NCBI RefSeq assembly: GCF_963678635.1
Contig: NC_087070.1
Location: forward strand, 9,830,539 to 9,894,538
Direction of reading: 5' to 3'
Source of the DNA: Symsagittifera roscoffensis
Taxonomy: Eukaryota; Xenacoelomorpha; Acoela; Convolutidae
DNA: 64,000 nt
Shown: piece after piece, positions 43,401 through 55,800 of the stretch
Numbering within the stretch: position 1 is the first letter of the stretch
Layout of the letters: each line of letters starts with the position of its first letter
The notes under the pieces: model-generated
What the model was told of the DNA's origin: nothing
Database searches by the model: none
What the model saw: the letters and a program-made list of their open reading frames with translations, nothing else
Program-made: the position numbers and the translations under genes

Positions 43401-46400
43401 CTTGGTTCAATCTTTCGAACAGATTTATGAATTCTTTCACAGAATGCCAATATAGGCTGGACGTTGGCGCGCTGTTTAGACAGCAGAGGAGGAGTGGGTT
43501 TTGAGTCTTAATTTGAGCGATTAGGTAGTCTGATAGCTCAAAAATCAATTTAATAACAGCTATGTCATGTTTCATGGCGAGAAGGACTCCGTCGTGCTTG
43601 GTTGCTTTTGTCTTTCTTATTTCGCGGTTGCTTCTTAAGATTGACTTTTCCGGTAGAAATGAAGCATCGGCCGATGTTTGTTGCACGAACTATGTTTCAG
43701 TTAAACAGATGATTTCGTATTGGCATGGTAAGATTGCCTTACTGAAAACTTGTCACCTCGAGAATTCAAGCAAGCTTTTCACATTGAAGTCTACAACTTT
43801 CATTTTTGAGTTGTTTACATGCAGTCAATTCTGGTTTCTGTTGTCCTCATTTTCGGCTGGCGACTGGTCCTCGACTTTTTTATTGACCCATGTATTGTCT
43901 CTCTTCTGTTGTAAACCCAGATTTCTGATTCTTTTTGACCTCGGGTCCACGCCGTTAAATAGGAATTCTCTTTGGGTTTTTAGAATTGCATTTTTACGGA
44001 ATAGTTTTTCTTTGGTGAGCTCTTTGCTAATAAACATTTTATTCTTGTAATTTTTCCAGTATATGAATTGTAGATAGCACCATATGAGTTTCATTCGCTG
44101 TAGACAAGTGCACAAGTATTGTGCGTGGTTTTGTGTTGTTTTCGTTGAATTTTTCTAATCGTTTCACGCAGATGATTTTGCAGTCAGTATTCAGGTATTA
44201 AAAGATATCGTTCGCTTCCTTCATTTTGTTATCAAAACGTTTTCTTGCGTCCTTTTCAATTAGTTTTGGTATACCCCGAATGGGCAAACCACGGCCAGAT
44301 TGAACTTTCGGACCAATATAATTTGCATTTACAAGTCATGTTGTGACTTGCTTGGTTTCTTTTTCTGTCAGCGGTGGAAAGCCACTGATATATTGTATGA
44401 TTTCCTCTACAGTTTCATTTAATTTCTGAAGATCAACTTCGATCTTCTTGATGCCCTCAGACTTTCTTGCAATTCTGCGTTGCGTAGAAGAATGTCTCTT
44501 TTGTTGCCAGACACACAAAAAATGCAGAGAAGAAATACTCTTTCTCCAAGGTCGACGATATCATTTACAGCAACTGGAGTTAACCCAGTGCATTGATTAT
44601 TCATGTGCAAATTGCATCCGCATGAGATGCAATCATAGGCTTTTTTGTTTTCATTTTTGTTCTCTTGCAAGTCTCGCAAGTTCTGGCTTTTTTGTCATTT
44701 CAGTTATTGCTCAATTTAAAGTTTCAGAAAATTGGGTTTAGAAGGTCATTTTGATGTTGATAAACACAGATAGACAGAACAAAAAAACACAAAAATTCAA
44801 AGCACCTCCGAGAAACTTCTGGAGTCACACAAGATTTGTGTTTAAATTTGTGCTAAATATAGATGAAGCAGTTCACTGAAAGGCAATTCCCAGAAAACTT
44901 CTGGAGTCACACAAGAAATAAATTACTTTACCCTTTTTTCTGTGTGGTTTTCGTGCTCGAATAATTTCAGTCTTTCTACCGTTCTCTTCTCTCTTCTTTC
45001 ATTTGTTGTTTTTTTTCGTTTTGTTCTTTGAGGATTGAATTTTCTTTGTCAGCTGCCACAAGATGTTGTAATTGTAACACACCATCGATATTAGGAACAG
45101 TTCAATTGTTTCGAAGGGTTGTACAGACAGACGTTCTTCTGTTATCAGCGCGTTCGTTTTCAGTGGCAGCGGAAGAATATTTTTCCGAACGTCTAGAGCC
45201 AGTCTTCCTGTAGAACGTAGTTTAGAAAGAATTTTGGGTTGTACATGATTGGTTTGTTTGGAGGACGAAATTTCGTGATGATCTGAACGAGAGTTTCAGG
45301 AGTACATTTTTTGAAGTTCTTTGTGCGATGGGCGTTCAAGTTTTTGTTGATGACGTCGTGCCACAAAATCAGCTGAGTTTTTCTGTAGATATGTGCCCGT
45401 TTCCACAAAGAATGCTTTTGATTGTTGATGGGGATTTGCAGTTCTCGGATTTACACTAAGTCCTCGAACGGAATAGCAGAATCTTCTGATCATTTTCTGC
45501 GTCTTCCTGGGTAGGGCTTTGACAGCGTTGACTAGTAAGCTGGAACCATTGATAAACATACAGCCGGCTACTGAAAATCTTTGGCAAAGGACACCTCGAC
45601 CAGGCCGGACTTTCATCTAATTTAGCTGAAACAATTAGCTGAAACTATTTAATTTCAATTAGTTGGCAATTATTTCGGAAGAAAGAAAAGAGTGGTAAAA
45701 CAAGAAATCTGTTCTATTCTAGAACACAAACTATGTTTTTTTTTTCAGTCAAGTAACTGTAAATCACTAAAACTGTATGTAAAACAGAACAAAAACGCAT
45801 GCGGTGATACCGGTAACTAACTCCTCGTCCCAAAACTGTTTGTCGGCGCGCAGAAAGTTGGGCCATGTTAGTTGCTGCTATTCTGCAGCGAATATTTGTT
45901 GAAAAGCGGGATTCATTCCGCTCCAGTTCAAAAACTCCAATAAATACCCATTAACTAATATCAATTCATTATTCACCAATCAATTAAATAATTAGTGAAC
46001 GCCTGTCAATCACTTAATTGGACCGATTAATTGCCAATTAATTGGCCTCCAATTAAGTTTTCAGAACCCCTGGCTTACACTGCAGCTAATATCGATTAAT
46101 ATAATGTGGGTTGTCCTAAGCGTGGATATAGTATGGTGGCTTTATGGGGTATAAAAAACTTTTTTTTCGAGAAAGGCGTGGCCGTTTTATAAAAGGTCTT
46201 TCTTGTTCTTTTTGTAGTGTCCTTATCTAGGGTTTTGACATTGAAGGTCATTCTTTGATTTGTAAATGCTATTGATCGTTTTCTTTGTTTATCTTACTTC
46301 ATCACTAATGGGTTTTGAGCCGTGAATATGTGGGTGATACATGTCATTGTTTTGTGGCGTTAAGAAGCAATTTGACAGGTTTTGGTTTTCTGATGATTTC

Positions 46401-49400
46401 AAAATAAAATTTGAAGCTGATGCCTAAAATTATGTTTCTGTTACCTGAAATCGTTCAGAGTCCGTTCGTCATGTTTTCTTTATAAATTATATCATCATCA
46501 AATGAGTTGAATCGCAGAAGGAAAAGCGAAGAAAACTGCTATTGTTTTCGGATTTTGTACCCAGTTTGCTTAGGTTTGAATATCGACAACATGATCAAGA
46601 CGTGCAGCAACTTCGCGGTGGTTGTGAATGACGAGAAACGGAAGGGAGTCTTTACTAACCTCGCTCTTTTCCTCGACAGATTTTTCGACGCCCAGGTATC
46701 CATAATCAATCCAAATTCAGGAGCTTCAGGGTCAAATTTATAATCAACCGAGGGGGAACGTTTTGTGTAATCGGGATTCGCTCGTATGAATTCAAATCAA
46801 GAGTTTATTCGGTTGCGCAAACATTTGCCATCTGTTCATTTTTAGAGGAGATTTTGGTTTGACAAGATTTGAAAAGTGGACTTTTATAATTCTTAACAAT
46901 AAAATATTATCTGTAGAGGGATTTGGTAACTATGGAAATTTTCTTATTGAATATCTCTAGCATATGTATACAAATTTTACACCTTTGGTAATAACCAAGT
47001 CAACTTACTATCTACATGAGACTCAATTTTTGAGGTTGATTGACCAAATATCGTGTTGTAAATTAGTGCCGTATAGGGGGGCACTTAGGAATAATTTAGC
47101 AACAAGAGAGAATCGAGGGAAGCGCAACCCCCCCCCCCTCCCGTGCACTCTGGTCTGACTAGTTTTTATTGCGTTTGTTTTCAGGCTCTGAACAGCAAGA
47201 GGCAGCGTGGAATTGTTGCCCGTCTGTGCTCTTGCTTCAGTCGCAGCAGTGGGAACTACTTGGGAGTGGGATACCTGTTGACCAAATTGGCCTACCTCAT
47301 CAACGTCACTCTTCAGTTCCTCTTCATGACCATCTTCCTCGGAAGGTCAACCCAGTTCGAGAGTTTCGGCCTCAGTGTCACCAAGTTCATATCCGAGGGG
47401 ATGGTGTGGGAGGACTCCAGCAGGTTAGCAAACAAAAAAATCACCCGAATAAGTTATAAACAAAATGAAAACCATGTAAACTCTTTGAGAGGAGTACTTG
47501 GCTTTGTTTAATATACATGATACTTGGTCGAAGAGAGGAGCTTTTTTCATTATATGAAGCTGTTTTATAGGCTTTAAATGTTGTTTTAAAAGACGCAGGT
47601 ATAAATTACAAATGATTAATGAATTCATTGCGTCAGTGACGCTATACAGACAGTTCTTGTCTATCTAGTATCACCCCATGCTGGTGACCGATTGTTTAGC
47701 AGCAGACCAATTTTTTAGCATAAAAAGTCAAAAATGATTTTTTAGCAAACCAACGTAGTGAAGTGATGCATGATTGATTGACAGATTCAAAAAGACGTTC
47801 AATCTTGGGCTTAGCTTCCCCCGATTTATAATAATGTGGTTCCTGCGAATTGCAGAGTAGCTTTTGGTAGGCTTTAGCAGGCCTGTCGTAGGATAGTCCA
47901 ATTGTTTTTTCTCCCAACATTCCAGACTGTGTTATTTTGTTTAGCCAAGCTCTTTTTTGAGACTTAAGACCGTTTTTTTTGCGTCCGAACTTTCATGTGG
48001 TACCACTATTGGAGCCAAATTTGGTCAGGCAGTGGTAGACCTGAAGCTAGAGGTCAAGTGAGAGCGCGTCCTTATACACTATCATTGCCATGGAATGGGA
48101 TCGAATACACGATCTGACGATTTCAGAGTGATCGCCTTACCACTATGCTAAGTTCCTCTGTTTGTTAACAAAATAATCAAATTTGAAAACTCTTGTACAA
48201 TAGCCTAAATTAGCGGTAAAACAAAGAATAAAGCGCACAGTCAACCTCGTGTCGAATGGAAGCGCAGCAGAGCAAGCAGTCGCTTACCGCAAATGCCGCG
48301 TTTGAAGTTAGTGTTTTGACTTGCTAATTGTTCTGAGTCTGCTAAAAGATTGATTTGCTAAAATCCCTAGCACCCCTTCATGATGGCTTCCTTCACAATA
48401 AGGAAAAACTTGTTGAGCTTAAACTATGTAACTATATCGTGAACAACAGCTTATAGAACATTTTTCATTCCATTACTTTTGGTTCAAAACTTTTAGTTTT
48501 ATCGAATGGGCTTGTGTCGGAGTCGTGTTATCATGATCATATGGTGGCTCGTCACGGAGCCGAATACCAAAATAGCCGAAAAAAACCGTTGCCGGATAGC
48601 CGAAAAATAAATTCGTTACTGGATAGCCGACTTTTTTTGTTCCCGGATAGCCCAAATCTTTTTTGATCCCATAGACAAAAAAATTCGACTCGATCCACAC
48701 CAAAATATAAGAGCGCTGAAAATTTCAAATTATTTTATCATATAATAAAGAAAAAATTTTTACCACCATAACCAATGCTCCACATCCCAAATAAATCTAT
48801 AGACCCCAGAGTAGAAAAGTTATATAATCAAGGAAACTATTTTTTTAAAATTGAGAAACCCATTGATCTTAATTGGATCGGCTTAAACTAATTTATCCCA
48901 AAACGCTGTAAAAATTTTATTGTTGAGAAAATTTTGCGACGGAGGCAAACATTTTAAATAATGTTGGCAAAAAATTTAGGTTTTGCTCACTTTTTTGGCG
49001 CCTGCTCCCTGCGTCCATCTCAAAACAGGTATTTAGTTTTGCTCTTATTTGATTATTTACTAGATAGACGAAAATTTCTTGAATCCCTGGTAAAAGAAAA
49101 AAAAAATTGTTGGAGAGCCGAAAAAAGTTCCCGGATAGACGAAAAAAAATTGTTTACGGATGGCCGAAAAAATATATACTGTGTTTTTCAAGCAGTCGCA
49201 TTTTTACTGCTTTCATTTTCCAAGAAATAAAAGCTCTTACGCAAAGAAAATGTTTCGTGTCTACTCGATTTTTGGTAAAATAAATTCCGAAAAAAAAACA
49301 AGATTGTTCGAATAAAAGTGGCCTAAACTTTGAGACGGATTTGCTTTTTTAATCAAAATTTGTTTTGTTGCTAATTAACTTAGCAAGAGACTTTTAGTTT

Positions 49401-49853
49401 TTTCAGCTATTCGGGAATAGGGCTCTGTGGGTACGCACCGATCATATATGAGCAATCAAAACCTTGTTTTCAGGTGATCGAAATTGACATTTTTTGAATG
49501 GTTTTTGTAATCCATGGCAATCAGACCCGGCTTTGTTTTTTTGGTTTCTACTGAGCAGGGGTGGGTCTAGGATTTCCTTGAGGGGAGGGGGCGTGTGGGG
49601 TCGAATTTATAAAAAAATACTATTCGAAAACCTTGTCGACGTTTTTCTTTTAGTTCGACCCAATTGATTTTCCGAGCGCTCACAGAGAATTTGAAAACCA
49701 AGTTTTGACAAAAGTGTTTGCACCACAGGCAAATTTCATGTCAAAAGTGCCGTTTTTGGAAAACTTTGACCAAAAATTGCGTTTTTTGCCGCGCTCTCCT
49801 CATCAAAATGAGTATAATTTGTAGATTTAGGGATTGCTTCTCTAGGTTCGTTT

Positions 49854-49892
<39 letters not shown>

Positions 49893-52800
49893 ATCTCTTA
49901 ACGACACCGCAAAGTGGTCTTTTGGGTAGTTAATTCAGCGGGGCAACCGAGATTCACTACTTTCCACAATCCCGAAAGATTAAACTGATGGCAACTATTC
50001 TGTACTGTATTATGTTACTTCCCCCTTTGTCTACTGCTCTTAGGGTTGTCTCATCCGCTCTCACGATCGCAAGAATTTCCAATTGTATTCAAAATAAGAA
50101 ATTGCAGAAAAATCTAAGTGGCCAAAATTTAATCAAATGATCTTCTCGAAATGAAAGGGTCCGCGATCAATCAACCCAATTGCCTGGATGCAATTCAATT
50201 TCCAACTAAGTCAACTTAACAATTGTTTTTCTCTGGAGAATCCTACTTAACTAGTTGCACACAATAATTCCACAAAAATACTAAGTTCGACATGTTAAGA
50301 TTAATATTGTCTCTACGGATCACTCTTGCTTTGAGGTACTTTGACTGATTTCGCTAACTTCACAAATCGCTGTTCTCAACTCTGATGAGAATCGACTACT
50401 CTATTCTAAACCTAATTCTGTTCTCTTATTAACAGAGAACCAACTTTGCTATAATTGTTCTCAGTACCAATTGTTCTCTAACTAACAATGAGTACCCAAC
50501 TACTCTCACTAGTAGGTATTAATCGTTCTGTAACAAATAATTAGAACGCAACTGCTCTCAGTAGTAGCTAATTTTGCTGTGCCTAATTGTATGCAACCCG
50601 TAACATTTTCGCCACAATTGTCATTTTGAGTTATAGTAAGAGTAACGGTCGTCCCTTTAAGTCTTGACATTCTCTTTCGTTCCCCTTTCGCAAAGTCTTA
50701 CTTGATTTCTTCCTCTGACGGTCCTATTCCTAAATTCCAATTCCTAAATTCATCAAAATTATTCCCGTCTAACTTGCCCAAATATCACGTTTTTTATTTA
50801 ATTATTCCAATAACGTTCCGACCTCCCAAGATTAACGGAACACTCTTTTTATGGGGAGCACATTCAACTCAAGCGTCTGAAATTCCCATTTATATTCTAT
50901 TCCAATCCCGACCTTCTAGCTATCAGGGTATCTTAATTTGCCTATTAGGAATCGAACGGTGGCAAAAAGACACCTCTGGGGAATTGAGTGAATAACCCGT
51001 CCATTCATGATATTTAGGAGACCTATTTACCATGATATGCTCCTATTACCGCCAATTTCCTTTGGGACTACTTTTCTTTAGTCTGGTTGAATTGATAATA
51101 ACAGCTCATTCGCCAAGCTAAGCTGAACCCAAAATTTGCCAAGTGCACTTTATTTAGTTCCACTAATTCTATGTTACGTTGTAAAAGCTATATCCTTTTC
51201 AGCTTCTGCTTCAGTTTACAAAAGAAAGGGTCCGTCCCAGCTATGAGCAAGTTGACAGATTCCTGTTTTCTTTTTTCCAAAGGGTTGGGGCTGGGGAAGG
51301 TTCCGCTTTCCGGTGTTAATCTTGGGGTTGCTTATGCAATTCTGTTCCAAAGCGCCCGAAAGTCATTTAATGGTCACTCCGGGGTCACCGGGGTCAATCA
51401 TTTATAATCGAGTTTAGAGTCCCACAGGGGTCCTACCTACCAAGTTTCATCCTTAATCCAATTCATACTTCCCAAGTTATCCCATTTCTAAGGTCCATTA
51501 TCACTTTTTCCGGGAACAAGCTATTTGCACCGCCAGAAGGATCCTCCAGAAGGGTCCGCCAGAAGAATTTTGCTCAATATGAAATTTGTTTTGGGGTCGA
51601 TGTCCAGTGTCTATTGCCGCAATTAAATTAACACGCACTCTCTTTTTATTTTGCGTAAATTGCACATTTTCGGTCTAAGGGGTGTTTTTCTCAAGTGCTA
51701 ATAACTTCCGGTCCATTTGCCGGACTTTATTCATATTACAATACGTGATATCGCTTACCACTGGCCATCATACCCCAAAGTTTCGGCTCCCTGCGTTCAG
51801 TGGGTACTTAGAAACTTTTTCCGGAAGTTGGGGTGGGCATAACACCGGAAGTAGGGGTCCACGGTAACTAGTGTTTCCAACTTAAGCTTTCCTCAACTAA
51901 ATCTATCACATGCTAAACTTCAAACTTCAGTCCCATTTCAATCGCTAGTTACCGAGTTTTTATAGGGCTATTGGCATTTTCGGTAACCGTTATCACTTGC
52001 ACCAGGGTGTCCTTAGGGTTCGAGGTTTTGCATGCCCGGGTCGAATCATCTCTAGTTTCATAAAGTTAGCTTCCTTAGTTTCCATTCGGGGGTAAATTAA
52101 ATTGGTACCGTCTTATAAATTTCAGCTGAGGAGGGACTAATTCTTTCAGAGTTTAACTTCTTTGGACTCGACCGTTTGTGTACTTTTCTACTTCTGCTAT
52201 TTATTAGTGAATACCAAGCCACGGACTACTCATTAACCTTTACTATACTGCATGCATTTTTCAAAGTAAAAATCTCAATCGAAAACTGAGTTTGGAGGAA
52301 AACTGTTAGGATCACCGATCCTACATAATATGGCGCTGATGATGCCTTTCGAAAATTTAGGTAATTTGAAAATTTTAGAAAATGGATGTCATAAAGTGAT
52401 GCCAAAAGGGGGACCCTTCGGTTGGTAAGGGGGTCGATTCCCTTAAATCCGCCCCTGCTGCTAATTTGGACGCCAGAATTATCTCAATTCAGTTTAGAGT
52501 TTAAAATAGAGCTCCCACATAACATAGGGTCCTCTGAAAAATAAGTGTTTTTAGAAAGACCTAAGTCCAACACTTAGCCTGCTGCCAACCACTTATACTC
52601 TTACCCCCCCATTTCCCTTTCCCCTGCCGTTTAGGTTCCCCCGTGTGACTCTGTGTGACATCAAGACCCGCCAGTTGGGGGATGTTGAAAAAGACGAGAC
52701 TGTGCAGTGCGTGTTGCCCCAGAACGTGTACATGGAGAAAGCGTTTGTGATTGTGTGGTGGTGGTATGTCATGCTCATTCTAGTGACAGCTGTCAATCTC

Positions 52801-55800
52801 TTCCAGTGGGTCATCCGCATATTCATGCAGCAGAACAACGTTAGATCTTCTTGGTTTATGCAATGAATGGTTTTTACGCAATTATTATGCAATCAATGCT
52901 TTTTTTTTGCAATTTTTATGCAATCAAAAGTTTTTATGCAATTATTATGCAATCAATGGTTTTTATGCAAAAAATAGTTTTTATTTTTATTGTTTGGTAC
53001 GCGGGCTATGGTGACCGTTATTTTAACCCTGGACCCAACAACGAGCGACGAATAGATCTCAGAAGGGCAACAACAACAACAACAACCGTTATTTTAACAT
53101 AGGGATGAAAACGCATAAAAATTTGAAACTTTGAAATAAATTCAATTACATATTAGCCTATCAGATTTCACGATAGAAATACCAACCTTTCTATGCCGGC
53201 TATCCATCTCATTATTTTATATTAAGAATTTGGTTGTAAATGAGCGCATCAAAAGAATTGACTTAGCGTTTTTTTTGTTCCAAAAAATAAAAAAAATGAA
53301 TAAATAGTCATGCCATGTGGCAAAAAAGGCCGGGCTGAACTGTTCTTCCAGTTAATTTAAAACCACGGTAATAATTTTTCTTCCAGAACTGCAAATTTAG
53401 GTACAAAAAGCACGCGATGACACGTTAACAAAAATTTTCCCTGAATAAAACCCTGAATCGCACTTATGGCCAAGTGAAAAGCTTTTTGGTTGAATAATTG
53501 AAAAAATAATTGAGATAAAGAAGATTTTTTTTTTCATTTTTTCTTCATTTTATCCCCCCACGTGCTATGCAAATAACTAAGAGTGTGTTTAGCGTCTCGT
53601 ATTGTGATAATGGGATTAAATTGCTGGCTTCATTTCAATTTGGAACTCATTATTTTGCTTCTTACATAAGTTTTAAATACACAATATATCGCACTTTAAT
53701 TATCTCAAATTGGCCAAATTAGCCATTTTCAAACGCCCGTTATTTTACGAAAAATGATCGCAGCTTCGGATAACAATATTTCTCAGATGGTATAAAAAAC
53801 GCCGTCAAAAACGCTTAGTCAACGAGACGAAAATTGACTGAATAAAAAAACACACCAATCATAGATATTTCGCACTTTCTTCAAAAGTCGGAACACAAAA
53901 GCAAAAAAAAGCTTATGCTATTTTATCTATATGCTATTTTATACAGACTCGTGGGCTATAAGTATTTGCTGTTGATTTATCTCCTTACGAAGGCTCAGAA
54001 ATAATATTGAAAACAACGAATTAATTATCCATAAGATTACATCGGAACTTAATGCTAGTTGAAATTTTTGTTGAAAATTTAAAAGATTTGCCATATTTAA
54101 ATGTAAGAAAGAAACGGAATATTTGTGCTCGGGTGGGTTTTTTTCTTCAGAAAAAATTCGACTTTTTAACTAGCATTTTTCGACGGAAATTTGAAAATAT
54201 CATTCAAAAGGTATTGTTGCCTTGAGCTTAAATTTGAAAAGATATTTCACCTGTAATCATTTTCCCTAAACTTATGGGTGTTTAAATGTTGCCATTTTGG
54301 CCAATTTGGGACAATTAACGCTCGGTATATTTCGCAATATAAACGCGTAAGCAGAGATTTAATCCGTCTTAGAAATCGTTCCAAATTGTTTGAAGGAAGC
54401 TCATTTGCAATAATTGATTAGTTACGTGTATGGCGTGTAGGGGGATGATTTTTGCAAAAAAATTTCAAATTTTCTTTTTTTTTGTTTTCTTTGATTAAAT
54501 TTAATTTTTTTTTGTAATTAAAGCCCCATAGACCTTAAAAAGACAGTCGGAACATTCAAGGCTTTGCCCTGATACGAGCAGTATTGTGTTCATTTTGGCA
54601 TTATTGGAAGAGGAAAAAGAGCCAAAAAAAGTTTGACCGAACTGGAAAGATTGAAAGACTGTTTTGAAGAACAGTTTGAGAAGATGATTGGTACTCGTAA
54701 AAATTTTTGTCTTTTTTGTTCCGACTTTTGAAGAAAATGCAAAATATCTATGATTGGTGCGTTTTTTTATTCAGTCAATTTTCGTCTCGTTAACTAAGCG
54801 TTTTTGACGGCGTTTTTTATACCATCTGAGAAATATTGTTATCCGAAGCTGTGATCATTTTTCGTAAAATTACGGGCGTATGAAAATTGCTAGTTTGGCC
54901 AATTTGGGATAATTAAAGTGCGATATATTGTGTATTTAAAACTTATGTAATAAGCAAAATAATGCGTTCCAAATTGAAATGTAGCCAGCAATTTAATCCC
55001 ATTATCCATATCCGAGACGCTAAACACACCCTTAGTAATTTACATAGCGTGTGGGGGATAAAATGAAGAAAGTTTTTTTTAATAAAAAATCTTCTTTATT
55101 TCAATTATGTTTTCAATTATTCAACCAAAAAACATTTCAATTGGCCATAATTGCGGTCGGATCATTCAGGGTTTTGCGTTAGTTTGCGAGCAGTCCTTTT
55201 AGTTATTTAATTCAAGTCAAAATAATTGTCGACTTTCTGATTCAGATATTAAGGTCGCTCCTACCCGGAATATATGCGTTTCTTTTTGCGTTTTTAATGA
55301 ATTTAATGAATTTTTTAAAATAATTTCTTTGCTTTTTTGCAGCGTGAATTTGTGAAGGGGTACCTGCGTGCGATTGACAAGTACCCCATGACCCGGGAGG
55401 AGGTGAGGAACAGACCTGGGATCCGGATGAAGATGGGCTACTTTGTGACCCACTACCTCATGCAGGACGGGGTGTTCGTGCTCAAGTTGGTCAGTCGAAA
55501 TGTGTCTTCCCTCATGATGAGTCAGATCATGGGACAGATATGGCAACACTTCATCGTCAGTATTAATTATGGTCACAGTATTTAAAAAGTAAACAAGTCA
55601 TAAAGAAGACAAGTCATAAAGTAGACTCGTCATAAAGTAGACAACTACTATATCAACCAATCAGAATCGAGAACAAGAAGCAAACTTAGGAAACTTAATT
55701 ATTTATTTCCTGAGTTTGCTTTCTTTTATCGCTTCTGATTGGTTAATATAGTAGTAGTCTACTTTCGACCGGTATGAAATAAAGGTTGTCTACTTTTTGG

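Larger units (their letters stand above)
41140..45620 (-). mobile_element. Decayed full-length-like LINE in innexin intron 3
   Basis: About 4.5 kb on the minus strand. In transcription order: SGNH-like ORF1 part (45616-45193; AGCMFINGSS..., WHDVINKNLNAH), a PHD/zinc-finger-like part (44679-44419; CISCGCNLHMNNQCTGL), ORF1 C-terminus (44115-43825), AP-endonuclease parts (43686-43384 and 43355-43110, with a GDMNF-type motif MNFNAITWP), RT N-part (42541-42323, LKLTNAIGPNELGNHILK), RT palm near 42300-41830 (GSILGPLLFLCFINDL and a damaged YADD-type box LWLC.DDYK), and RT C-terminus (41548-41144). Many stops and frameshifts: inactive. ORF1 with esterase and PHD-like parts plus EN-RT ORF2 fits CR1/L2-related LINEs. 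It differs from the PCBD-intron LINE. Confidence 0.85.

Noticed and set aside
48088-48165. Possible functional tRNA on the minus strand
   Set aside because: Anticodon and acceptor stems do not pair; only the internal promoter boxes are kept, as in SINEs.
49718-49933. 71-codon ORF with Ser-Leu repeats
   Set aside because: Produced by the (CT)n microsatellite.
50013-50605. Complete LTR retrotransposon
   Set aside because: TGTTAC...GTAACA ends are present, but no target duplication, primer-binding site, gag/pol frame or second LTR could be found.
55217-55576. 119-codon minus-strand ORF rich in His
   Set aside because: Antisense of innexin exon 7.
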